NCBI GenBank assembly: GCA_914767715.1
Contig: OU612071.1
Span: forward strand, 4,466,001 to 4,530,000
From: Membranipora membranacea
Taxonomy: Eukaryota > Bryozoa > Gymnolaemata > Cheilostomatida > Membraniporidae
DNA: 64,000 nt
Direction: 5' to 3'
Both the position numbers and the translations under genes were made by a program. The notes beneath the pieces were generated by a model. That model did not search any database. It was given only the letters and a program-made list of their open reading frames with translations, and was not told the origin of the DNA. Position 1 is the stretch's first letter; the number at the start of each line of letters is the position of its first letter. Positions 55,601 through 63,955 of the stretch are shown one piece after another.

Positions 55601-57399
55601 TATTTCGCCGCCCGTGCCTCGGGATGGGCGAGTGATAAGTCATCGGATTTTAATCAACCTTTTAATCAACCCTGTATTCATAGATCTGTTTTCCCCACAA
55701 TGTCCTGTTACTATTTGAATTCACTAACCATGTATTTTTCTAATTCTTTGATACTCGCCGACATAAAGGGTGTCATGTATGATCAGTAGTGACCAAGGAT
55801 TGCGGAGCTGACAAAAAGTTAGATTCCCATCTTCATGTCCTAGTGCCCCCGAGCAGATTGATGAACTTTTGTTTGTGGTCAGATCTAATAATCGCAGTCT
55901 GCGGTTACTCGGATCAGCAAGGAGTATGAGGTCATCAGATAAAAATTCGATGCCCCGTGGATTGTAAAATCTGTTCAAGGAGAAAACTCCGTCAACAAAT
56001 CCCCCAAATGAGGATCCTACTAAGTTGGACGTTGTCTTACTCAGATAGTCATACACAGTCACACCATGATTGTATGTAATGCAGATATCGCCTGTTGATT
56101 TCCTTTGCACCATGTTATGATAGCGTTGCGATCCTCTGTACAGAGTCGTGACATTTTTCTCTTCTCCACTGACTGACAGGTACCTCAGAGCTTTTCCCAA
56201 AAATTCAGTAATGAAGCAATGTCCAGGGTTCATCATATCTTCTATTATTGCCAGCGGAAGAATAAAGAGTGCATCAGTCCCATCCCTATCACCAGCAACC
56301 TTACATGTGCCTGTGTATGAAGATGTTGTATTTGCTAACCGAGCCACAGTCCTGAAGCAGTGATGTGAGTAATCCACCACAAGCACATCAGTTTCGGTGA
56401 GCTGGATGAAGGAGGAGATGAGGTTAAACCGTGCCTGATCCCCGACACTCTCAGTGTATCCAGACTGGAGTGGTGAGCCTACTATGATTGATGTTGTAGT
56501 ACAATCTGTAGTTTTGAGAGAGTTACTATCACTGAGGAGAACATTTCCGGGTTTAAATCTATCCTCTGTCATATGGTACACATCGCCTTCTGTGAAGGTG
56601 TATGTGTCCATGTTGTCATCAGAAGAAAGCCTGTAAATAATAATGGCATGAGAACATATATTGCATATTAGCTCAGGAAACTATTAAACTATTTTCACCT
56701 ATAATAATCAGAGAAAGGAGGGTTGATGATTTGCCTGCCAATAAATTTGTCTTATTGCTTTAACCTTAGAGTCATTGAATTGCCCAACCCTATGGTGAAG
56801 AAAACAACACATACTCCTTTGTTCAGATAGTTTTTTAGGATATTTATAAATAAACTCACCGGAGGCCAGCTGCTGCACTCACTATTGTAACAATGCAAAG
56901 GTGAGAGACATCTGTAAAAAAGAATTAAGGAAAGGTTTACAACATAATTGAAAATTAGATGTCAGAGAACAAGAGAAGCAAACTTCATTGAGTGTAATTT
57001 AATTTGAAAAGGGTTGGAGATAGCTTAGCAAGGCAGATAACTTCAGCTTCATTTATAACCAGTTAAGGGCACTGCAGAGATAATTCAAGTAGAGTCTTGA
57101 AGCTGCAGTGATAAGCTGTGATTTTTGTACTGAGTTTTAGTGTGGAGTAGAATTGAGCAGTGTGGTAGTACTGTGCAGTGTGTGACAGTGTACAGTTGGG
57201 ATGTTTGTCCTAATGTCTTATGCGGTTATGCTGTATTTAGTTGGCTTGATGTTGTGACAATCGCTCCCTCAGCTTCTGCGCAGTAAAAGTGCAGATTGCT
57301 GTAGATGTGTTTGGCGACATATTTTGTGTTCAACTGACAAAGAAAGTTTTTATACACACATATCTAAATACTTAAGAGATCTGACTTACCGAAATGCAT
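37563..57399 (-). CDS. type I membrane protein with NHL beta-propeller and EB/EGF-like modules, 698 aa
   Basis: Twelve coding exons with matching phases: 57390-57399, 56860-56911, 55729-56630, 55026-55184, 52393-52500, 41267-41389, 40514-40607, 39794-39924, 39405-39533, 39166-39273, 38786-38940, 37563-37688. Order of parts: signal peptide (1-19); four or so NHL-type repeats (21-321) with DGxxxxxxF...P.GIEFLSDDLILLADPSNRRLR-like strands; Ser/Thr-rich stalk (322-374); acidic Asp/Gly/Asn segment (375-410); Cys-rich modules resembling EB or EGF (411-525); one membrane helix (about 554-575, YAIIVAGSVFGAVMVVGLLV); basic cytoplasmic tail to 698. Five N-x-S/T sites lie outside the membrane. The architecture suggests a surface receptor or adhesion protein. 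I do not recognise a named orthologue. Additional exons in the 11 kb intron cannot be excluded. Confidence 0.85.
37770..37872. repeat. GGGTA-rich low-complexity tract
   Basis: Repeated GGGTA, GGTAT and GGTAC words, in the last intron of the membrane-protein gene. Confidence 0.75.
38224..38476. mobile_element. 253 bp foldback, arms about 100 bp
   Basis: GATTTCCAGCTTTAGAATCC on the left is mirrored by GGATTCTAAAGCTGGAAATT on the right, with more pairing outward (TCTTATTTTCCATATTTT / AAAATATGGAGAATAAGA). It lies in the last intron of the membrane-protein gene. Confidence 0.87.
38786..38940 (-). CDS. membrane-protein gene exon 11 (cytoplasmic tail)
   Basis: 155 bases, phase 1 to 0, between TTCAACAG and GTGAGG. 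The tail is basic and Ser-rich (KRSLPSLASYKSAGKKKREG) with no catalytic domain. Confidence 0.85.
39166..39273 (-). CDS. membrane-protein gene exon 10 (end of helix, basic juxtamembrane)
   Basis: 108 bases, phase 1-1, between TTCATAG and GTAAGT. LLVGV completes the helix, and SQRRSPLPSRNARRFFSRLM gives the positive-inside stop-transfer signal that sets a type I orientation. Confidence 0.87.
39405..39533 (-). CDS. membrane-protein gene exon 9 (membrane helix)
   Basis: 129 bases, phase 1-1, between TTCTCAG and GTAAGT. A short stem (VKEPSGATR) leads into the hydrophobic stretch YAIIVAGSVFGAVMVV. Confidence 0.88.
39794..39924 (-). CDS. membrane-protein gene exon 8 (EB-like module)
   Basis: 131 bases after CTTTTCAG. 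It encodes CIIHSDCDKGKVKHAVCDPI and SWTCKCADRFQEINSTC, a good match to the six-cysteine spacing of EB modules. Two donors 12 bases apart (GTGAGC after 39806 and GTGAGT after 39794) both keep the frame; the stronger one is used here. Confidence 0.85.
40092..40476 (+). mobile_element. MITE copy 1, TTAAAGGGCAACCAAGGTTTC termini
   Basis: 385 bases with ends TTAAAGGGCAACCAAGGTTT and AAATCTTGGTTGCCCTTTAA. Interior strings such as TGGGTAGCAAATAATGTGCT are shared almost perfectly with copies 2 and 3. It lies in intron 7 of the membrane-protein gene. No transposase. Confidence 0.92.
40514..40607 (-). CDS. membrane-protein gene exon 7 (Cys-rich)
   Basis: 94 bases, phase 1 to 2. It encodes VCHGGRCQCDTNLAVEDKDG and an ECKGFLGS end. 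The C-x4-C-x-C core is typical of EGF and EB modules. The acceptor (ATTGAAG) is weak but is the only one keeping the frame. Confidence 0.8.
41267..41389 (-). CDS. membrane-protein gene exon 6 (Cys-rich)
   Basis: 123 bases, phase 1-1, after GTTTCAG and before GTAGGT. Four cysteines (VCDEDIF, PYCVQ, KCQEDPDCQ) begin the EB/EGF-like region. Confidence 0.87.
41429..41594 (+). mobile_element. tRNA-derived SINE, family C, with target duplication
   Basis: It starts GAGCGGCCGTGGTGCAATGGG (A-box-like) and has a B-box-like GTTCAATTCC. It is flanked by TAATGACAGATTTGTG (41413-41428) and TAATGACACATTTGTG (41595-41610), a 16-base duplication with one mismatch, which shows insertion by target-primed reverse transcription. 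A GAGCATTTGA/TCAAATGCTC hairpin lies inside. It sits just upstream of exon 6 of the membrane-protein gene. Confidence 0.83.
42090..42275. repeat. 49 bp tandem repeat, about 4 units
   Basis: Units contain AATGTCTAGTACAGCCTACA followed by ATTCTATA(C/T)AAA. The minus-strand open frame across it is a by-product with a repeating YRIVGCTRHL-like motif. Confidence 0.9.
42572..42790. repeat. candidate interspersed repeat with hairpins
   Basis: GC-richer than its surroundings, with short inverted pairs (CTGCACCGAGGTGCGGC, GTCTAGGTAGAC, AGTGGCGACT...TGCCACT, TCCTCCTGTA...TACAGGAGG). No second copy is present, so this is a composition-based call. Confidence 0.4.
43871..44253 (+). mobile_element. MITE copy 2, same family as 40092-40476
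   Basis: 383 bases, direct orientation relative to copy 1, with only scattered substitutions. Copies 1 and 2 both lie inside introns of the membrane-protein gene. Confidence 0.92.
44586..44812 (-). mobile_element. tRNA-derived SINE, family A, best-preserved copy
   Basis: On the minus strand: GGAGGTGGCTCAGTAGTAAG (A box), GTGGGTTCGAATCCCACTGC (B box), then a family-specific tail through CCCCCAGGTGTGCTCCGACC and TTAAGGCACCCACTATTTCG. It lies in the 11 kb intron of the membrane-protein gene. Confidence 0.87.
44813..46671. other. intronic stretch without recognised exon
   Basis: AT-rich intron. It holds a short (AT)n run at 46143-46160 and nothing else that I can classify. Confidence 0.4.
46672..46930. 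mobile_element. 259 bp MITE, TACCCTACAGGA termini
   Basis: TACCCTACAGGATGAAAAG at the left is mirrored by TTTTTCCTCCTGTAGGGTA at the right. Inner inverted pairs include GAAGTTGTCTTCTC / GAGAAGACAATC and GAGTTGTCCCCTC / GAGGGGACAACT. Confidence 0.87.
47454..47937 (+). repeat. interspersed repeat copy 1 with terminal minisatellite
   Basis: From GTGTGCTCAATTGGTC to the TAATGCGCATTAGTTAACAT-type tandem units (about 47811-47937). It is repeated in reverse complement at 54410-54902. It contains a perfect TGCGCATGCGC (about 47657). An adjoining plus-strand frame is not a gene. Confidence 0.85.
48467..48609. mobile_element. compound palindrome of the ACAGGTCTACTCC family
   Basis: 48496-48609 is one large inverted repeat with arms of about 53 bases (CCCTATTTTCACACCTCAAA and TTTGAGGTGTGAAAATAGGG, then AACACAGGTTGGATCACAGG). 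A further direct copy of the arm tip, ACAGGTCTACTCCAAAACCT, stands just outside at 48469. Confidence 0.9.
48696..48900. repeat. 16 bp minisatellite, ATGCGCAGTTCTAAGA
   Basis: About twelve tandem units, each carrying TGCGCA, 87 bases after the compound palindrome. Confidence 0.93.
48901..52392. other. intronic stretch with weak exon-like segments
   Basis: Most of this is unremarkable AT-rich intron. A minus-strand segment near 51119-51260 is bounded by AG and GT in compatible phase, and a plus-strand open segment near 49300-49480 has protein-like composition. Neither is called as an exon. Confidence 0.35.
52393..52500 (-). CDS. membrane-protein gene exon 5 (acidic segment)
   Basis: 108 bases, phase 1-1, between TTTTAAAG and GTGAGT. 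It encodes DGDGEESDGTNDNNGRHDDN followed by GIPLSLPTLDPKTAF. The Asp/Asn/Gly run may bind calcium weakly or act as a spacer; no full calcium-binding loop is seen. Confidence 0.8.
54295..54346. repeat. 52 bp hairpin with inverted CCAAT motifs
   Basis: ACCTCTGTGATTGGTCTTA is mirrored by TAAGACCAATCACAGAGG around a 9-base loop. Each arm contains ATTGG or CCAAT. Confidence 0.88.
54410..54902 (-). repeat. interspersed repeat copy 2, inverted relative to 47454-47937
   Basis: It begins with the TAATGCGCATTAGCGA-type tandem units and runs to GACCAATTGAGCACAC. It matches copy 1 over nearly its whole length with small indels. Confidence 0.85.
55026..55184 (-). CDS. membrane-protein gene exon 4 (Ser/Thr-rich stalk)
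   Basis: 159 bases, phase 1-1, between GTATTCAG and GTATAC. About 40 percent Ser/Thr (TASTSTTGPFTEITKTTNTL), a mucin-like spacer likely to be O-glycosylated. Confidence 0.85.
55411..55635 (+). mobile_element. tRNA-derived SINE, family A
   Basis: GTAGGAGGTGGCTCAGTTGG (A box), GTGGGTTCTAATCCCACTGC (B box with one change), then the family A tail (CCCCCAGGAGTGCTCCGACC, TTGCGGCCTCGCC). It lies in intron 3 of the membrane-protein gene. Confidence 0.87.
55729..56630 (-). CDS. membrane-protein gene exon 3 (NHL beta-propeller)
   Basis: 902 bases after TTTACAG, phase 2 to 1, donor GTTAGT. Repeats are visible at SVGDQARFNLISSF...VLVVDYSHHCFRTV, GDRDGTDALFILPLAIIED, GFVDGVFSLNRFYNPRGIEF...ADPSNRRLRLLDL and GHEDGNLTFCQLRNPWSL...YVGEYQRIRKI. 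These follow the NHL pattern of a Gly-x-x-Asp-Gly turn, an aromatic, a Pro and a closing strand. Four N-glycosylation sites (NTT, NVT, NKS, NLT) fit an extracellular location. The ATG that opens the longest frame (56611) is internal. Confidence 0.93.
56860..56911 (-). CDS. membrane-protein gene exon 2 (signal peptide)
   Basis: 52 bases between TTTTACAG and GTGAGT. It encodes VSHLCIVTIVSAAAGL, a hydrophobic core followed by small residues fitting a signal-peptidase site near Ala-Ala-Gly. Confidence 0.78.
57390..57399 (-). CDS. membrane-protein gene exon 1 (start codon)
   Basis: ATG CAT TTC G ends at donor GTAAGT. A TAA lies in frame 15 bases upstream, so this is the first Met. It joins in phase to exon 2 to make the signal peptide start MHFDVSHLCIV. 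Confidence 0.7.
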
Positions 57400-60260
57400 G
57401 TGTAAGTATTTTTATCCATCTGAAGAATATCAGAGTGCTCCAAGTAGTGTACTGGAACACTATCAATACTATCTAATGCTATCTGTACTATGACCCAACA
57501 AAGCTACAGCTTTCATGATACAATAAAAGATGAGAAGCTGATTGATTGAACACAAATAAACAGCGGTTTTTGTTGTTGTTTTGATAGCTTTTTAATTACG
57601 GGCAAAAAACAAGTTATATCTTGTGGTCTGTTTTGAACCATTATAATTATTGTATGAATGTTTGTTCTCATAAAATCATAGTGTTTTTGCTTTCAAATTG
57701 ACCTTTGTGATTAGGGGTTTTTATTTTTGACCAGCAAATGATTCCCGGGTAACAAATATCACAATAATTATCAGCGTTGTGTCAATGTTGTCAAGTTAAG
57801 TCCTCGGTGTAGCTTTTCGTGTATCAGCAAATAATTGTATGGCAACAAATTGAATTGGGAACAGCACCAAATATAAAACCTCATAAATACACAGCCTCGC
57901 TCAGTTAGATATTCTGTAATATATCGGCATTCAGTGATCCAACCATTTCATATTGGAATCTTCATTGGCCAAAAATTTGTCTGCGATTTATATTGTGTTA
58001 GTTTAAAACAGCTTCATGAAAATTACGTAGCCTGTAAGCTATATCCATATTCCAATACTGTCCTTTGAAAAGTTTTTTCGACATCACCTGGCAGTTTACT
58101 TCCCCGACCGAATAAGGCTAATACAAATACCTCATTCATTTGTCTCAGGAATTATTTGGCTATCAACAACCTTGTGGCAAAGCTGGCCTTTCTAAGCATT
58201 GTTCCACTCAAAACATCAGATTGGTGCAAGGAAAAAGACAGTCAAAATTTCATTTTAAAGTTAAAAAATTTTGGCTTCTTACGAATCATAGTGATGAGTG
58301 GCAAACCAAATAAAGAAATTGTTTGCCTATAAAACATGCAAAAAACCCACTAGTAAATTTGATAGTTTTAGCATTTACAAACCTGGATCCATCTATCTTG
58401 TAAAAAAATAGCTGTTGTAAACCAACCACACAGAAATATGCAATGACTATTTCATTGGCAAAAAATATGCCAGCAGTGGTTTACAGTGAGAGGTATTACT
58501 GTGAGATTGCCAGTTTTTGCAGCTCCACAATGAGCAGTCACGAAAGTTTCACATCTCATTTGTAACAAATTAGAATTTGTTGCAATCATGATCCCACTTT
58601 TGCTCAAACGGCTGCTAAATATTGTACACTCTGAATGATTACAATCTGATTAATGGGTTAAATGATACACTCAATTTGAAATGTTATTTTTTTAAATTCT
58701 TTGCCTGCTGAAAAAAATGGTGAGGTTTCTATGAGGAACAATTGAGTTTACTCACATTACATTTACATATAATCCCGATTGATTGTCACTAAACAGTATG
58801 ACGAGATTCACTTAAAACCGACATCTGGATGTCGCATAATAATTTGAGCTGATATTGATACAAGCCTTGATGGCAGTGTTTTAATGTTATTCATAATATG
58901 GGCTACAAAATAAGTAAGTGAGGTATATGTACACCTTTTACCAGGGAGGTACAGCTTGCTTTTACTGTAACCAGTCAAATTCATGTGAGCCAATAAATTT
59001 ATGAATGACACACCAACCGATGAGTTAAAAAATCATAACTCCGTGTCCTGTACGCAAACAATTGTTTATCATGTGTGATCAAAGGGCATGAGATTATTGC
59101 ACTCGCAGCTATTCACTATATGAAGTTTTGTTGACTTTTGACAATTAGTGAGTTTTTGTGTACTCTATATGCAAAGATGTGGTTGAAAATTTGGTGCTAT
59201 CAAGTGAAAGCTTTGAGGATGTGGCCATTTGTTGACTTTGTGATAATTACTTTGGAGTTCACCAATTCTTATTTTTTGCAAATAATAAAATTTTGACCAT
59301 CACTGTTAGAGGCATATCATGCCATTATTTTTCCCATAATGTTAGCTGAAGACAATATACTATCTTGATTGGCTTCTTTTGTCACATTTCGTTACATATA
59401 CGACTGTGATCTATAGAGGCTTGTGCTAGCAGTCATATCTTGAGGGGGCCAGTAATATCTGTCTCTTTGATGTGGGCTCTAGAAACAATCAGCGGTACCA
59501 TGATGGATGGAGTTATGCCCTCTAAAATTGGGTAACACTCTGATAATTAACCAGCTGTTATATCAAGTGAGGCATTCTTGATAGGTGATCAAGTATGAGC
59601 TGGGCATTCAATTTCAAATCAAGAATAAACACTGAAGTCTTTTTAGGAAGTTAAGTTATGTTTTAAGGTGGAGACACGGGGTCAGCAAATATTGAATTTC
59701 CATACACCGTTGGAAAGCTCCCGATACAAGGAAAGTTTTAATCCAAATTAAAATGATGTTGCATCATTTGAGGTTGCGTTATTCGCCAAAGCATTGATAT
59801 TTTGTGTCAATATTTCGGGTGATTGAAGCAATATGGTGGATGTGTGTGGTGGACATTGATGGCTTAAAACTGGTTGGTATATTTAAACCATCCGATATAT
59901 CAATCATATAACCTGTTGCTACACTATTACCTCTGTATGGATTGTTTAGGTTAGGCCTCACTTTATTGGATAACTTGAGTGCAATACATACATGTAATCA
60001 TCAGCTTATAAAAGTACAGTGCCCTAACCTTTAAGTCGTTCAATCTAAACTTACTCTATTATTTACATCCTTAGCAAGTCTAACAGGTTAAAGTTCAAGG
60101 TTCAAGTATCTTTCCTACCCTTAGACATGTGTAGTTTTTCTGAGAAAAAGTGTTTATGTAGAAACCCCAGTAACATTGCACTCACTCAGAGCTTCAATTT
60201 GCCTGGGGAATGTGCATAAGTAGCTAGGTTGATGTGCTCTGGTCCACATGTTCTTATCTG
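57400..60260. other. gene-less stretch upstream of the membrane-protein gene
   Basis: AT-rich with no exon chain and no repeat structure recognised. The 5' UTR and promoter of the membrane-protein gene probably begin here but cannot be placed. Confidence 0.4.
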
Positions 60261-60645
60261 TTAAAGGGCAACCAAGGTTTCAAACAACTTCTCATTGATG
60301 GCCTTTGATTAATAGCAGATTGCACCTTCTGCATGGGGAAAAAGACAAAATATAATTCGGATGATTATTCAGCCAGAAATTTTGTGAAACATTTCTTCCA
60401 TCAGGTACTCAAACTCAGCTAAAAGAGAATACCACATAGCAGTTTCCTGTTCCTGTTATTATTTAGCCTGTGCTCTATAATTATTACAGCAATGTCCTGG
60501 AATCTCCCCTAAACTGAAGTGTTACCCAGCTTAGAGTCAGCAACTACTTTGAGTTTTGCATCGCGTAATGCACAAAGCTGATGCTGCCCAGCACATTATT
60601 TGCTACCCATTAATGCATTGCTGCGAAACCTTGGTTGCCCTTTAA
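60261..60645 (-). mobile_element. MITE copy 3, inverted relative to copies 1 and 2
   Basis: 385 bases, TTAAAGGGCAACCAAGGTTT to AAACCTTGGTTGCCCTTTAA. It aligns along its full length with the reverse complement of copies 1 and 2 with few changes. Confidence 0.92.
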
Positions 60646-61309
60646 GCGCTGGATTGCTCAATAAGCTCAATGTAGAGAAAAATTCACAACAAAGAATAAA
60701 ACATCACATAAATAGTGAGTCACCTACTAGTCACTAATGTTCCGTGTCCATGATGGGGGTATGTAAGAATTCCTGCTACATCCTCTCGCCATGCAATGCC
60801 TGAGTAAAACAAACTTATGTTCATTGACAATAAATGGTTAATCTCTCAAAGTGGTATAAAACTGACAAAAAGTAAATACTGAAGATTTTTTGTTGAATCG
60901 AATTCCTGAATGTCATGTGCTTTTGCTAAGCCAATAACAATGAATAATGTAAACTGTGAGCCAATCAGATTGTACTCTATGCCTATAAGTGATTGGATAA
61001 GAGTAGTGGACTCCTTATTTGCTACTAAGGTTTGATAATAGTTGTAAATATAGCGTTGTGCCAAACATTAAGTTGTTGTGGAGCAAGCCAAGTTCATTCA
61101 GTTTTTTGCTGTAGTAAACACAGTGGAAAATACAAAGTGCCATTGAAACAACAACTTTTAATATATGATATAAGAACTCAAAATTTTGATTAGAGGTGAG
61201 GGAACTGGCTTTGATCAGTGTATGAAGTATGAGTAACGTTTGAGAAAATCTGAGGACCCCTGTGTCTCCTATTTAGAATCAGTAAATCAGGCAGTAACAC
61301 AAAGGCCTC

Positions 61310-61650
61310 TTTGATAACCCTGTGAGACAGGGTTTCACAATCATTGGAGGCTTGAATTTTGGTAAATCTTAATTTTCGTGAGCAAACTTGTGAAAAATTC
61401 TGCCAAATTGTCCGCAAAACAGGCAGAAAATGCTATAATTGAGTATCCAAATACTAAAATTATTTCCCAAACTATGTCCATATGAGTTTTCAATGTTGCA
61501 GATTCTGAATCAAAAATAATATTATCCTATTATAAGCGGATTTCAAGATAATCCTCTTTTCAGCACGTTTTTCCTATGCGGCGTGGGTTAAAAGTAGCGT
61601 ATGTTAGGATAAAAATGATTTTTGATTCAAAATCTGCACCATTGAGAACC
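61310..61650 (-). mobile_element. partial copy of the 17341-17852 MITE family
   Basis: Strings such as AATTCTGCCAAATTGTCCGC, TCATATGGACATAGT (as ACTATGTCCATATGA) and CTATGCGGCGTGGGTTAAAA match the 17.4-17.8 kb element in reverse orientation. The outer termini are missing. Confidence 0.8.
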
Positions 61651-61682
61651 CTGTGTCCATATTATTGGATGCTTGAATGTTG

Positions 61683-62442
61683 ACTGCCATCAGTTTGCCT
61701 ACCGCCAGAAAATATCACCACAAGATGCTGTCTTATGCCTAATGACAACTATCACAAACTTTATTGACCAAGCAGCCTCTAACTATGCAAGATGTTTATT
61801 TCTGGATTTTTCTACTGCTTTCAACACTATCACAACACTATAGAGTCTCTAATCTCCCTGCTACAACACCTTCACACCAGAGTAATAGGATGGGTTAATA
61901 GCTTCTTGAGTAACCGTGTCCAGCAAGCAACGGTGAGCAATCAACTGTCTGCACCGATTTGTCAGATACAGGAACTTCCCGGGGCAGTGTACTCTGGCCA
62001 CTATTATTCTCTACCTATACGAACAGGATTACATATAGACTGTCGAATATCACAGTACACAAATATGAATACTAGTGTAAATGGATTAGTTGGTAATGAT
62101 TTAGACTTATGTAATTATTTTTCTGAAATTAATAGAATCTCCAAACAATGCACTGATTTTGATTTACTTCTTAATGCTTCTAAGAAAAAGGAAATGCTTT
62201 TCTCTACTCAACGTCTCAAACCTGATACTCCTAAACTGACTCTAGATGGCACCGATATATCGTTTTGTGAAAAGGTAAAATACCTTGGTGTAGAGATTGA
62301 CAACAGACTGAGATTCGAAGATTATGTGCATAAAATAACTGGAAAAGCAAGTCACAGGATGTATGTTGTAAAAAATGTTCTGTATCTGAGTTCAAAGACA
62401 TTAGCTTCCATGCTGTTTAAAAGTTTAGAAGTTTCACTCTAA
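61683..62442 (+). pseudogene. decayed LINE reverse transcriptase fragment
   Basis: Two frames are involved. About 61683-61830 reads HQFAYRQKISPQDAVLCLMT and ARCLFLDFSTAFNTI, the RT palm motif with its first catalytic Asp. About 61880-62442 continues with VIGWVNSFLSNRVQQ and LLLNASKKKEML then KYLGVEIDNRLRF, typical of the RT C-terminal half in CR1/Jockey-like LINEs. The second catalytic box, normally YADD, is YTNM here, stretches are missing, and the frame is broken, so it is inactive. Confidence 0.85.
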
Positions 62443-62511
62443 ATGTATTGTCTGCCTGTTTTGCACACTAGCATGAGTGATATAGCATAATAGCATAATA
62501 GTGTATCATAT

Positions 62512-63214
62512 CACAGAGTAAGGATAAGCAGAGGGGACACTTCAATGATCGTTATAGTGCCTGCGGTTTTTATCCACTGGGGGAAATTCATCAATCTGGC
62601 CACCTGCCAATTTCAGAATATATATAAGTTACAGTGGAGTTTTGTCATGCAGACATAGCCACCTTTGATAGGTCATAATTCATTCTGTATTTATCCTAAA
62701 GACTGATTTCTAACTTTTCTGAAATGTCCAATCTTCGAGCTATACACCATATTATTGTCATTTTTTGCTAGGATACATAGGCTATGAGTAATCCAGGTTT
62801 TTAAAATGAGTTTTATCATATAGATTTACATAGGGCTTAGGTCAATGCACGGACATTTCCTAATTTTGATGACCAGCCGTCTATCAATTGTCACATGTAA
62901 ATCTATATGACAAAACTCATTTCAAAAACCTGGATTACTCTTAGCCTATGAATCCTAGCAAAAAATGACAATAATATGGTGTATAGCTTGAAGCTTGGAC
63001 ATTCCAGCAAAGTTGGAAATCAGTCTTTAGGATAAATACAGAATGAATTATGGCCCATCAAAGGTAGGGATGTCTGCAAGAAAAATGCCATTATAACATA
63101 TAGAGATAATGAGTTTTTGGCATCCAGCTGTGCACAATTTTCCCCCAGTGAATCAAAAACCGCAGGCACTATAACGATCATTGAAGTGTCCCCTCTGCTT
63201 ATCCTTACTCTGTG
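62512..63214. mobile_element. 703 bp foldback element with 7 bp target duplication
   Basis: Arms of about 315 bases begin CACAGAGTAAGGATAAGCAG and end CTGCTTATCCTTACTCTGTG. Flanks ATCATAT (62505-62511) and ATCATAT (63215-63221) are a target duplication. The loop centre is near 62860. No transposase. The internal minus-strand frame is not a gene. Confidence 0.92.
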
Positions 63215-63378
63215 ATCATATATCATCCTCATTACTAGTCTCATAGGTATTCACATGCTGTGAAATATTTTGTTGTATGTAATGTGCAACAGATCTCAAT
63301 GGGATAAAAGAGTACAATAAAAAATCAAATTGTGTATCGTTTAAAATAATTGAGCCCTGCTTCTGGTCTGGCTTATAA

Positions 63379-63384
63379 TTTATT
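63379..63384 (-). promoter_or_regulatory. candidate polyadenylation signal of the right-edge gene
   Basis: AATAAA on the minus strand, about 430 bases after the stop at 63811 and just before the foldback element. Confidence 0.35.
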
Positions 63385-63810
63385 TCAGCTAAGAGTGCAT
63401 GGTTAAGTTTCAACGCGTTAGAATATATTTACATTACTGAGGCAGTTAACAAGCATGAGATATTAATCTCAGTATCTTACAGCTTACTATGTATGATTTG
63501 TTCAATTATTTGGCTCACTGTAAAGTTGGCTCTCAGCAAGATTGGTACTAGGACAAAGATATGAATCTGAATTCGAGTTTTGCTCACAGGAAGAGAGATT
63601 ATTTCCAGCATGTGATGATTGAGTAGTAGATGCATAAGGACTACAAGAATAGATATGATAGTTCATTTACCACATTTTGGTGATCAAATCTGAGTTAGTA
63701 AGTCTTCAGTCAATCGGTAGCAAAGAGAGTCATTCATAATCATAATAGGGTGAAATGGTGCACTTCCTGTAACAAGTTTGATACCGATAGTGTCTGTGAA
63801 CACAGTGTAC

Positions 63811-63955
63811 CTACTTGGTGTTCTTGTAGACATGATCACTATGTGTATTCTGATTCAGTGATGTATATGCGGGGTTGTCCTCATGACCAGCCATATTATG
63901 GTATTCTCCAGCAGTCTCACTAATGGTGCCAATACCTTTGTTAGAATTGTCTGCA
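63811..63955 (-). CDS. last exon of a gene entering from the right edge; tyrosine-motif tail
   Basis: 145 bases after a good acceptor (TTTGTTACAG), entering in phase 2 and ending with TAG at 63813-63811. The 48 residues run from ADNSNKGIGTISETAGEYHN through GHEDNPAYTSLN to HVYKNTK. Three tyrosines sit in signalling motifs: YHNM (YxxM and YxN), NPAYTSL (NPxY and YxxL) and VYKN (YxN). Such tails are typical of surface receptors that recruit PI3K, Grb2 or PTB/SH2 proteins when phosphorylated. The rest of the gene is outside the window, so the receptor type is unknown. Confidence 0.72.
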
